DNA from: CADEED01 sp036677145 | Lineage (GTDB): Bacteria; Pseudomonadota; Gammaproteobacteria; Steroidobacterales; Steroidobacteraceae | Reading direction: 5' to 3' | Length of the DNA: 64,000 bases | NCBI GenBank assembly: GCA_036677145.1 | Contig: JAKFFF010000111.1 | Span: 1 to 64,000 of the forward strand | Shown: positions 1-8,424 of the stretch, piece by piece | Numbering within the stretch: position 1 is the first letter of the stretch | How the letters are laid out: each line of letters opens with the position of its first letter | The notes under the pieces: generated by a model | Databases searched by the model: none | Told to the model about the DNA's origin: nothing | Seen by the model: the letters and a program-made list of their open reading frames with translations, nothing else | Program-made: the position numbers and the translations under genes

Positions 1-106
1 CGGAGGTGAGTAGGTGGCGCATGAAGCCAAGGGACCACGGAAGCAAATTCGACACCTCAAAGTAGGCGACTGTGCCGTCCGGGCGGATGTGCGGATACGT
101 CTTCAT
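1..106 (-). CDS. Partial integron-cassette protein, unknown function
   Basis: An open frame starts with ATG at 106, four bases after the GTTAGAC end of the attC site at 110-197, and runs for 35 codons without a stop to the window edge. The visible residues begin MKTYPHIRPDG and continue with a hydrophobic stretch that includes LLPWSLGF. A start codon directly behind an attC end is the normal layout of the next gene cassette in an array, which is the main reason to believe the frame is real. I do not recognise the family and the C-terminal part lies outside the window. Function unknown. Confidence 0.6.
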   Translation of the reverse strand, partial: MKTYPHIRPDGTVAYFEVSNLLPWSLGFMRHLLTS

Positions 107-109
107 GAC

Positions 110-197
110 GTCTAACGGTTGAGTTGAGCGGCGCGTCCGCAGTTGTATGAGCTTGGCACTTTATCTCTCACGCGTCCGCTCCAACGAGGTGTTAGGC
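110..197 (-). other. attC recombination site of an integron gene cassette
   Basis: Read on the minus strand, the site opens with GCCTAAC (191-197) and closes with GTTAGAC (110-116), matching the RYYYAAC and GTTRRRY core sites. Between them lie inner boxes that can pair, CGTTGGAGCGG near the start and CCGCTCAACTCAACC near the end, plus GC-rich arms around a roughly 35-base centre. The length of 88 bp is within the attC range. Folded single-stranded attC is the substrate of integron integrase IntI. The stop codon TAA of the cassette gene at 192-560 lies inside the first core site and the next frame starts just after the second, as in real arrays. Confidence 0.88.
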
Positions 198-560
198 GGC
201 TGAACGCGGCGCTTCTTTGCCGCCAGTGAAGAAACCAAGAAACCCGGTTACGCCCGTAGCTAAAGCCAACGGTACCGCAACTGCAGCACCACCAACGTCT
301 TCCCACCCAAGGAAGACTACCGACAGGGCGTAGAGCACAAGGATCGCCCCTGCAATGCTCGCGAGGACCCGCTGTATTCTCCAGCGCCTCCAGACAGAGA
401 GCGCTGCAAGTCCGAAAACACCCGCGCCAACAAACGCCACCGTTGCGCTAAGGCCTACATAGGCTAGCTGGTTCAGGTACACATCAATTCCGTCCCAGAG
501 GCAATAGGCGGCGATTGCCCCGCTTAGCCACGGAAAGGAAAGTTGAGCGATCCGTTGCAT
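192..560 (-). CDS. Integron-cassette membrane protein, unknown function
   Basis: Small protein of 122 residues with four predicted membrane segments, at about residues 8-26, 32-56, 63-86 and 90-111, separated by short loops (WRRWR, GWEDVGG). It ends in a charged tail, GGKEAPRSAA. The start ATG at 560 follows a GGAGG ribosome site, itself preceded by a GTTAGGC cassette boundary (575-581). The stop lies inside the attC site. ORF, attC and boundary together make one complete cassette of about 465 bp read on the minus strand. I do not recognise the family. Many cassettes carry small membrane proteins of unknown role, so function is left open. Base composition is less GC-rich than the housekeeping genes, consistent with acquired DNA. 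Confidence 0.8.
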   Translation of the reverse strand: MQRIAQLSFPWLSGAIAAYCLWDGIDVYLNQLAYVGLSATVAFVGAGVFGLAALSVWRRWRIQRVLASIAGAILVLYALSVVFLGWEDVGGAAVAVPLALATGVTGFLGFFTGGKEAPRSAA

Positions 561-574
561 GAACCTCCAGAGCC

Positions 575-687
575 GCCTAACTATAAGTAGACCGCAGAAC
601 TGCGGCTTTTATTTTCGTCGAAAGTGACGGATAACACCGGCGCTCTCCCGTAAGTCCTTGTTTCCACTTCATCACGCGACATCTAAC
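575..687 (-). other. Cassette boundary and possible attI-like or mini-cassette stretch
   Basis: GTTAGGC at 575-581 (minus) is the upstream recombination boundary of the cassette gene at 192-560. The roughly 100 bp upstream lack the inverted symmetry of an attC but are AT-rich just before the boundary, as attI sites often are. A second core-like heptamer, GTTAGAT, sits at 681-687. Between the two is a 31-codon frame (ATG at 672, TAG at 580-578 inside the boundary) with no match I know. On the plus strand the CCGCA/TGCGG hairpin at about 593-606 followed by a T-rich run resembles a weak terminator. No integrase gene is seen nearby. Confidence 0.35.
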
Positions 688-1375
688 CCGTCAATCGCCA
701 TTTCCTGATCCCCAAGCCACCCCCTCGCCTTCTAGACTTGTGCGAGCCGCCATTCGCAAGAGTGCTTATGTCGAGTGGATGTGCCGCTTCGTCCTCTTTC
801 ATGGCCAACGACACCCTCACGAAACGCGCGGCGCCGAACTCTCGCGCTTTCTTGCGACGCGATCGCCGGCCCTGCTATTTCTCCACAAACGCATACTGAA
901 TGTGGACTTGCCGTGAATCGAAAACGTAGTTAGGGAACACCGTCCGAGGCGCCCTTCTGCTGTCCAGCGTCGCGATGAAGTGCAGAAGGTCCTGGTGAAC
1001 CTCTCGGCGGCGTGTACCCAATCGCCGACTTGCTCTACGGCGGCCTGCGTCTCGTCGAGGCTGGCGGCCCTCCGGGCCATCGGACTCGGGGTCCGAGTGC
1101 TGCACGCTCAGGCCGTGTGGCTCGGTTACAGCGGGGGTGGAATTGCCTTACGCCCTCGCCCGTAAGTACCCGCACGCGAATCAGAGCTGGGGTGTCGCGG
1201 TACATTTTCAGACCGCCCGCCTTTCGGTCAATCCGCATACGGGTGCGAGGCGGCAACACCACATTTTCGCAGACAGTGTTCGACGCCCAAGCCAGTACGC
1301 GGCCCGCTCGACATGCGCGGGGCCTGGTGCGCTCCGCTGGATTGAACGCCGCCCAACCCCGACAATACCGCCCCC
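688..1375. other. Largely non-coding interval with one doubtful gene remnant
   Basis: Between the cassette region and the radical SAM gene there is no convincing intact gene. On the minus strand, a short frame at 875-1105 and an overlapping one at 817-1080 look like two halves of one small protein in different frames (see separate entry). No repeat, tRNA or clear promoter was seen. Longer plus-strand frames crossing 1012-1375 run into the radical SAM gene in the wrong frame and are treated as shadows. Confidence 0.5.
875..1105 (-). pseudogene. Possible frameshifted remnant of a small protein
   Basis: The frame with a GTG at 1105 ends in a plausible protein-like segment (LLHFIATLD, then RTVFPNYVFDSRQVHIQYAFVEK in pieces) before its stop at 875. 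Its N-terminal half is arginine-rich and looks like out-of-frame GC-rich DNA. The other frame, with ATG at 1080, instead gives a plausible helical start (SLDETQAAVEQVGDWVHAAER) over the same DNA and then degenerates near 1000. Joining the two near position 1000 by a single-base shift gives one sensible sequence of about 70 residues. I do not recognise the family. It may equally be an intact small gene or chance. Confidence 0.22.
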
Positions 1376-3292
1376 ATGCGAGTCCTCCTCGTCACGCCGC
1401 CGATGATCCAGCTCAATACGCCGTACCCCGCGACGGCGTACCTGACGGGATTCCTGCGCCTGCACGCGCAGGACTTGGGATTGGAAGTCACGCAGGCCGA
1501 CGCCTCTATCGCGCTTTTCCTGCGCCTCTATTCCGCGCCGCTCATCACGTGCATGGCCGAAACGCTGCGCCAACGAGCGCGCGTCGCGAAACGCTCCGCG
1601 CTCATGCCGCCGTCGATCGCGCATTTTCTCGCGCATGCCGAGCGCTACGCGGAAACGGTCGAACCCGCCATCCGCTTTTTGCAACGCCGCGATCCAAGCC
1701 TGGCGTTTCGCATCGTCGGCCGCGCCTTCCTGCCCGAGGGCCCACGCTTCGAACAAACGCACGACGAAACGCTGCAATCGGCATTCGGCGCGCTGGGCAC
1801 GACGGAACAGGCGCGTTACCTCGCGAGCCTCTACGTCGACGACCTCGCCGACGTGTGGCGGCTCGGCATCGACCCGCGCTTCGAGCTTGCGCGTTACGGC
1901 GAGCGTCTTGCCTCCAGCGCCGCGTCCTTCGATCCGCTGCACGAAGCTTTGACGGACGAACCGACGCTTGTCGACGAATCGCTCGACGACATCACGAGCG
2001 AGCTGCTCGCCTCGCGGCAGCCCGACGTCATCGCCATCACGGCGCCCTTCCCCGGCAACGTGTACGGCGCATTCCGCATGGCCCGCACGATTCGCGCGGC
2101 CGCGCCGCAGGCCAAGCTCATCCTCGGCGGCGGCTGGGTCAACACGGAACTTCGTTCGCTGCGCGACCCGCGTGTGTTCGACTACTTCGACTACTTGACG
2201 CTCGACGACGGCGAACGCCCGCTGCTCAACCTGCTCACGCGTCTGAGCGGCCGCGACGCGCCGCTCGTGCGCACCTATCTACGCAAGAACGGCGCGGTGG
2301 CGCTCGAACACGACGCCACGCAGCACGACATTCCGCAGAAGGACACGGGCATCCCGACGTACGACGGCCTGCCGCTCGATCAATACGTTTCGGTCCTCGA
2401 GATGCTGAACCCGATGCATCGTTTCTGGTCGGACGGCCGCTGGAACAAGATCACGATGGCGCACGGCTGCTACTGGAAGAAGTGCTCCTTCTGCGACGTT
2501 TCGCTCGACTACATCGGCCGCTACGACGAACCGGCAACCGACCTCATCGTCAAACGTATCCGCGCGCTGGTGGCCGAAACGGGCGAGACGGGTTTTCACC
2601 TGGTCGACGAAGCCGCGCCACCATCGGGCCTGAAGGCGCTCGCCAAGCGTCTGATCGCCGAGAAACTCAGCATCACCTGGTGGGGCAACATCCGCTTCGA
2701 GAAGACGTTCACGCCGGAGCTGTGCAAACTACTGGCCGACTCCGGCTGCGTCGCGGTGAGCGGCGGCCTGGAGGTCGCCTCCAACCGGCTGCTCGATCTC
2801 ATGAAAAAAGGTGTCACGGTCGAACAGGTGGCGCGTGTCACGCGCGCATTCACCGACGCCGGCATCATGGTGCACGCCTACCTGATGTACGGCTTCCCGA
2901 CGGAGACCGAACAGGACACCGTCGATGCGCTCGAACGCGTACGCCAGTTGTTTGCAACCGGATGTATCCAGTCCGCGTATTGGCATCGTTTCGCGGCGAC
3001 CGCGCACTCACCCATCGGGCTCGCGCCGCAGAACTACGGCATCACGTTGAATCCGCCACCCGACATCACCTTCGCGCACAACGACGTCCCGTTCACCGAT
3101 CCGACCGGCACGGATCACGACTACCTCGGCGCCGGCCTGCGCAAGGCGCTCTATAACTACATGCACGGCATCGGCCTCGAAGACGACGTGCGCCTGTGGT
3201 TCGAGCCGCGTGCCGGCGGCCGCCGCCGCGGCGCCTTCTCCGTGCCGCGGACCACGGTGCCCGCGAACTTGATCGAAAGCAGTCTTGGCTGA
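1376..3292 (+). CDS. B12-binding-domain radical SAM protein with CX4CX2C cluster motif
   Basis: Protein of 638 residues. The N-terminus (MRVLLVTPPM..PYPATAYLTGFL) resembles cobalamin-binding-like domains found before radical SAM cores. Around residue 250 there is a LILGGGWVNTELRS segment typical of such Rossmann domains. The iron-sulphur motif is AHGCYWKKCSFCDVS with cysteines at 365, 370 and 373. That spacing is CX4CX2C, one residue longer than the classical CX3CX2C. Later blocks (VSGGLEVASNRLLDLMKKGV, then LMYGFPTETEQD) fit the TIM-barrel SAM-binding strands. It should cleave S-adenosylmethionine to make a radical, but the substrate cannot be told. The start ATG at 1376 is the first plausible one; no strong ribosome site is seen. 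A pseudouridine synthase follows 9 bp downstream. Confidence 0.85.
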   Translation: MRVLLVTPPMIQLNTPYPATAYLTGFLRLHAQDLGLEVTQADASIALFLRLYSAPLITCMAETLRQRARVAKRSALMPPSIAHFLAHAERYAETVEPAIRFLQRRDPSLAFRIVGRAFLPEGPRFEQTHDETLQSAFGALGTTEQARYLASLYVDDLADVWRLGIDPRFELARYGERLASSAASFDPLHEALTDEPTLVDESLDDITSELLASRQPDVIAITAPFPGNVYGAFRMARTIRAAAPQAKLILGGGWVNTELRSLRDPRVFDYFDYLTLDDGERPLLNLLTRLSGRDAPLVRTYLRKNGAVALEHDATQHDIPQKDTGIPTYDGLPLDQYVSVLEMLNPMHRFWSDGRWNKITMAHGCYWKKCSFCDVSLDYIGRYDEPATDLIVKRIRALVAETGETGFHLVDEAAPPSGLKALAKRLIAEKLSITWWGNIRFEKTFTPELCKLLADSGCVAVSGGLEVASNRLLDLMKKGVTVEQVARVTRAFTDAGIMVHAYLMYGFPTETEQDTVDALERVRQLFATGCIQSAYWHRFAATAHSPIGLAPQNYGITLNPPPDITFAHNDVPFTDPTGTDHDYLGAGLRKALYNYMHGIGLEDDVRLWFEPRAGGRRRGAFSVPRTTVPANLIESSLG

Positions 3293-3301
3293 GCCGCCCG
3301 T

Positions 3302-3868
3302 TTGCTGATCGCCTTCAACAAACCCTTCGGCGTGATCTGCAAATTCCGGCCCGAACCCGGCCGCCCCACCCTCGCCGACTTCATCAAGATTCCGGACGTC
3401 TATCCCGCGGGCCGGCTCGACACCGACAGCGAAGGATTGCTGCTGCTGACCGATGACGGCGCGCTGCAGGCGCGCATCTCGAGCCCGCGCTTCAAACTAC
3501 CGAAGACGTATTGGGCGCAGGTCGAAGGCGCGCCGACGGAAGAGGCGCTGACGCAATTGCGCAAAGGCGTGGATCTCGGAGACTTCATCACGCAGCCCGC
3601 GGGCGCGCGGCTCATCGATGAGCCGGACAATCTCTGGCGGCGCGATCCGCCGATTCGTTATCGCGCGAAGATTCCGACAGCCTGGATCGAACTGACGATT
3701 CGCGAGGGCAAGAACCGGCAGGTCCGGCGGATGACGGCGAAGGTTGGGTTTCCGACACTGCGCCTGGTGCGTGCGGCGATCGGTGGCGTCAGCGTTGCGG
3801 GCCTGGCGCTCGGAGAATGGCGAGAGATCGAATCCTCGCTGCCATGGGCAAGCTGCGCGATCAGTTAG
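3302..3868 (+). CDS. rluE: RluE-type 23S rRNA pseudouridine synthase
   Basis: Small RsuA/RluB/E/F-family pseudouridine synthase of 188 residues with no S4 domain, the form typical of RluE, which in E. coli modifies U2457 of 23S rRNA. Visible motifs are NKPFGVICKF at the N-terminus, the catalytic block YPAGRLDTDSEGLLLLT with aspartate 40, and the C-terminal REGKNRQVRRM. The frame is continuous with the upstream gene apart from that gene's TGA at 3290-3292, so the only possible start is the TTG at 3302, ten bases later. The 3' end overlaps the convergent SRPBCC gene by 8 bp. RluE rather than another small RsuA-family enzyme is likely but not proven. Confidence 0.88.
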   Translation: MLIAFNKPFGVICKFRPEPGRPTLADFIKIPDVYPAGRLDTDSEGLLLLTDDGALQARISSPRFKLPKTYWAQVEGAPTEEALTQLRKGVDLGDFITQPAGARLIDEPDNLWRRDPPIRYRAKIPTAWIELTIREGKNRQVRRMTAKVGFPTLRLVRAAIGGVSVAGLALGEWREIESSLPWASCAIS

Positions 3869-4310
3869 CTTCCGGAATCTCGGGCTCGACGAGTTTCGCG
3901 AGTTGCGACAGCGACTCCTGCCAGCCGAGATAACAGGCCTCGACGGGAATCACGTCGGGAATGCCGGACTGCACGATGTCGATACCAGTGCCCACCAGAT
4001 TCTTCTGGAAGGAAATCATGACATCCATCTCACCCGGCAGGTTGGGATCGTCGAACGTATCGACGTGCCGCAGCTTCTCGCCCGGAACCATCTCGAGGTA
4101 CTTCACACTGAAGGAGTGGCTGTTGCCGGTCGTGAAGTTCGTGAACGACATGCGGTAGCCGCCGCCCACGCGCGCATCCATCGAATGCATGGTGGCGGTG
4201 AATCCATACGGCGGCAGCCATTTCACCAGCGCGCCGGCATCGACAAAGGCCTTGTATACCCGGGCCGGCGGCGCCCGCAGTACGCGATGCAGTCGGACCG
4301 TGCCCGGCAT
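3861..4310 (-). CDS. SRPBCC / AHSA1-like domain protein
   Basis: 149-residue protein with the layout of the START/Bet v1-like SRPBCC fold: an N-terminal strand and helix (RVLRAPPARVYKAFVDAGALVKWLPPYGF), a beta-rich middle (GGGYRMSFTNFTTGNSHSFSVKYLEMVPGEKLRHVDTF, in pieces) and a long C-terminal helix beginning GWQESLSQLAKLVEPEI. Such proteins bind hydrophobic ligands in a deep cavity, or act in ways that are often unknown, and many are labelled polyketide cyclase or ATPase activator homologue. It is convergent with rluE (8 bp overlap) and lies 6 bp beyond the pyrG stop in the same direction, so it may be the last gene of the pyrG transcript. No specific role can be assigned. Confidence 0.85.
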   Translation of the reverse strand: MPGTVRLHRVLRAPPARVYKAFVDAGALVKWLPPYGFTATMHSMDARVGGGYRMSFTNFTTGNSHSFSVKYLEMVPGEKLRHVDTFDDPNLPGEMDVMISFQKNLVGTGIDIVQSGIPDVIPVEACYLGWQESLSQLAKLVEPEIPEAN

Positions 4311-4316
4311 GGGTAG

Positions 4317-5963
<1,647 letters not shown>

Positions 5964-6023
5964 GAGGGAGCCCGCCGAGTGAGATAGATCAGGTCGACGG
6001 GCCGGCAGGCTATCAAAAAAGTC

Positions 6024-6049
6024 GGGGACAGATTTACAAATCTGTCCCC
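6024..6049. repeat. REP-like GGGGACA palindrome at the tilS 3' end
   Basis: A perfect 12-bp inverted repeat, GGGGACAGATTT and its complement, separated by two bases. It belongs to the GGGGACA-bounded palindromes also found at 43643-43667 and 43743-43767. The tilS stop codon (6034-6036) and last residues lie inside it. REP elements of this look are mobilised by REP-associated tyrosine transposases (RAYT) in other genomes. No such gene is in this window, so the link is inference. Confidence 0.8.
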
Positions 6050-7368
6050 TTCCTCCACCGCAGGCGCGCACGGCGCCGGGATTTGACATTCGCGGCGACG
6101 GACGCGTCCACCCAGCGATCACCCGCCAGGATCAGGCGATCCCCGGCGAACAGCAGCGGCAGACGCGCGCGCTCCTCGACCGTGAGCTTCGCCGACTGCA
6201 TGAGTTTCTTGAGCGACTGCAGGCGGGCACGAACGCCTGGGCGCAATTTCTCGCCGCCGCTGCGCGCGCGCAGCTCGAGCGTTTCGGGCAGCGCATCGAG
6301 ATCGATGGGCCCGGCGGGATCGTTCACCAGCGCGAGCCGTCCGGCGTCGCTCACGATCAACTCGCGCTCCTCGCGCCAGTGCCATGATTTCTGTGTGTTT
6401 TTGGGGCCGGAAGTGACCGTCACTTCAGACTTCACTTCAAGTTCGAGCCGGCCGGCCCGCCGGCGCAGCGCTCCGCCCTCCCACTCCACCGACGGCTGGG
6501 CGTCTACGCGCGCTGCGAGCAGCGTCCCCGTCATCTCGGTCATCTTCGCGGTCGACGGCGCCTCGAGCCCCGCGCGCGTGATGAACGCACGCAGCGCATT
6601 GCGGCGGCGCGGAACCGGCAGCGCTCGCAACGCCGCGACGTTCAAGCCGCTGCCGTCGGCCGCGGCGGCAAGGTCACTCCGCGCGAGAGTCGCGAGCAAG
6701 GCCGCGGCCTCCGCCATGTGGCGGGCACTGCGCGCGATGGCGTCGTCGACGCCCGGCCACTTCTCCCGCAGGAGCGGCATCACGCGATGACGCAGGTAGT
6801 TGCGGCCAAAGCGTGGCGCGGCGTTGGTCGGATCCTCGACCCACGCGAGGCGATGGCGACGCGCGTAGGTCTCGATCGTCGCGCGTTCGATGCCGAGCAG
6901 CGGGCGCGCGATGCGGCCGTGTCCGAAGCGCGTGATCGGCGGCATCGCGGCGAGACCATTCACGCCCGCTCCGCGGAACAACTGCAGCAGCAGGGTTTCG
7001 ACCTGATCGTCCTGATGCTGCGCCGTGACGAGCACTTCGCCGGGCTCGAGCGCGGCGGCGAGCAACGCGTAACGCGCTTCGCGCGCGGCGGCTTCGGGCG
7101 ACTCGCCCCGCCGGCGCTGGATGTCGGCGCGTAATGCCTTGAACGGAACGCGCCAGGCGCGCGCGATCCGCGCGCCCTGCCGGGCCCAGTCCGCGCTCGC
7201 GGGCTGCAGGCCGTGATCGATGTGGATGAGCCTCAAGCCGCCGAGCTTGCGGCGTCCCTTGGCGAGAGCATGCGCGAGAACGGTCGAGTCGATGCCGCCG
7301 CTGAACGCGACGGCGACACGCGGTCTGGCGCCGGTGAGCTCGAGCAGGCGGGCGACAGCGTCGACCAT
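6034..7368 (-). CDS. tilS: tRNA(Ile)-lysidine synthase
   Basis: Modifies cytidine 34 of the CAU-anticodon tRNA-Ile to lysidine, so that it reads AUA and is charged with isoleucine. The PP-loop ATP motif SGGIDS is at residues 23-28, followed by HIDHGLQPASADWA and AQHQDDQVETLLLQLFRG, all typical of TilS. The protein has 444 residues, near the E. coli length (432), and a C-terminal substrate-binding part (ELRARSGGEKLRP). The ATG at 7368 gives the normal N-terminus; the frame extends upstream only through accA-overlapping shadow sequence. The stop and the last few codons (KGTDL) come from the palindrome at 6024-6049, so the original C-terminus was probably rewritten. It lies 34 bp after accA. Confidence 0.95.
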   Translation of the reverse strand: MVDAVARLLELTGARPRVAVAFSGGIDSTVLAHALAKGRRKLGGLRLIHIDHGLQPASADWARQGARIARAWRVPFKALRADIQRRRGESPEAAAREARYALLAAALEPGEVLVTAQHQDDQVETLLLQLFRGAGVNGLAAMPPITRFGHGRIARPLLGIERATIETYARRHRLAWVEDPTNAAPRFGRNYLRHRVMPLLREKWPGVDDAIARSARHMAEAAALLATLARSDLAAAADGSGLNVAALRALPVPRRRNALRAFITRAGLEAPSTAKMTEMTGTLLAARVDAQPSVEWEGGALRRRAGRLELEVKSEVTVTSGPKNTQKSWHWREERELIVSDAGRLALVNDPAGPIDLDALPETLELRARSGGEKLRPGVRARLQSLKKLMQSAKLTVEERARLPLLFAGDRLILAGDRWVDASVAANVKSRRRARLRWRKGTDL

Positions 7369-7402
7369 GGGAGTTATTCCCGGGAATCCCTTCCCGGCAC
7401 CG

Positions 7403-8368
7403 CTAGCTGGCGACTTCGCTGTAGACGCCGAAGCCTTCGATGCGGGCGTGGCGCGCGGCGCGCAGCTTGTCGGGCGGCAGCAGCTCGAGCTCGGCGAGAT
7501 TGCGCACGAGCGCGGCCTTGATGGTCTCGGCCGCCATCTCCGGATTGCGATGCGCGCCGCCCACGGGCTCGGGCAGCACTTCATCCACGAGATTGAATTT
7601 CTTCAGCCGGTCCGCCGTCATGCCCATGGCTTCGGCGGCCGCTTCTTTCTTGTCCTGGCTCTTCCAGAGAATCGACGCGCAACCCTCGGGGGTGATCACC
7701 GAGTAGGTCGCGAACTGCAGCATCAGCAGCCGGTCGCAGACGCCGATCGCGAGCGCGCCGCCGGAACCGCCCTCGCCGATCACGCAGGAGATGATGGGCA
7801 CGCCCATCACCGACATCTCGAACAGGTTGCGGGCGATTGCCTCGCTCTGGTTGCGTTCTTCGGAACCGAGGCCGGGATACGCGCCGGCCGTGTCGATCAG
7901 CGTGATGATCGGCATGCGAAACCTTTCGGCGAGGCGCATGAGGCGCAGCGCCTTGCGATAACCCTCGGGCTTCGGCATGCCGTAGTTGCGGCGCACGCGC
8001 TCCTTGGTATCGCGGCCTTTCTGGTGCCCGATGAGCATCACGGCCTTGCCGTCGAGCCGCGCCATTCCGCCGACGATGGCGAGGTCGTCGCCGTACATGC
8101 GGTCGCCGTGCAGCTCGTGGAAATCCGTGAACACGAGGTTCGCGTAATCGAGGGTGTAGGGCCGCTGCGGATGCCGCGCGAGCTGCGTCATCTGCCAGGG
8201 TGTGAGGCTGGCGAAAATGTTCTGGGTGAGCTGTTCGCTCTTGGCCTGCAGCCGGGTGATCTCTTCCTGGATGTTGACTGCCGTGCCCGAAGGAACGTGT
8301 TTCAGTTCTTCGATCTTGGCTTCCAGTTCGGCGATCGGCTGCTCGAAATCGAGGAAGTTAACTGCCAT
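7403..8368 (-). CDS. accA: Acetyl-CoA carboxylase carboxyltransferase, alpha subunit
   Basis: With AccD it transfers carboxyl from biotin to acetyl-CoA to make malonyl-CoA, the first committed step of fatty acid synthesis. The 321 residues match the family (319 in E. coli). Recognisable blocks are MAVNFLDFEQPIAELEAKIE at the start, ARHPQRPYTLDY, GHQKGRDTKERVRRNYGMP, the oxyanion region IDTAGAYPGLGSEERNQSEAI, and IGEGGSGGALAIG. The ATG at 8368 was chosen from family alignment. The in-frame extension to 8545 crosses the hairpin at 8397-8423 and the end of dnaE. The dnaE-accA order is as in E. coli, with tilS following. Confidence 0.98.
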   Translation of the reverse strand: MAVNFLDFEQPIAELEAKIEELKHVPSGTAVNIQEEITRLQAKSEQLTQNIFASLTPWQMTQLARHPQRPYTLDYANLVFTDFHELHGDRMYGDDLAIVGGMARLDGKAVMLIGHQKGRDTKERVRRNYGMPKPEGYRKALRLMRLAERFRMPIITLIDTAGAYPGLGSEERNQSEAIARNLFEMSVMGVPIISCVIGEGGSGGALAIGVCDRLLMLQFATYSVITPEGCASILWKSQDKKEAAAEAMGMTADRLKKFNLVDEVLPEPVGGAHRNPEMAAETIKAALVRNLAELELLPPDKLRAARHARIEGFGVYSEVAS

Positions 8369-8396
8369 GGGGGCGGGAGAATACTGGGGTTGGGTA

Positions 8397-8423
8397 AAAA
8401 AGGGGACAGATATGCCCCTTTTT
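8397..8423 (-). terminator. Hairpin between dnaE and accA, terminator-like and REP-derived
   Basis: AAAAAGGGG at 8397-8405 pairs with CCCCTTTTT at 8415-8423 around a 9-base loop. It sits 1 bp beyond the dnaE stop. On the minus strand the stem is followed by a run of T, the form of an intrinsic terminator or attenuator. The left arm begins GGGGACAGAT, like the full palindromes elsewhere in the window, so it may be a decayed REP copy now working as a terminator ahead of accA. Confidence 0.55.
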
Positions 8424-8424
8424 C

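Noticed and set aside
1012..3156. 714-codon plus-strand frame overlapping the radical SAM gene
   Set aside because: It is the same strand in another frame, Arg/Ala/Pro-rich, and lacks any recognisable motif, whereas the chosen frame carries the cysteine cluster.
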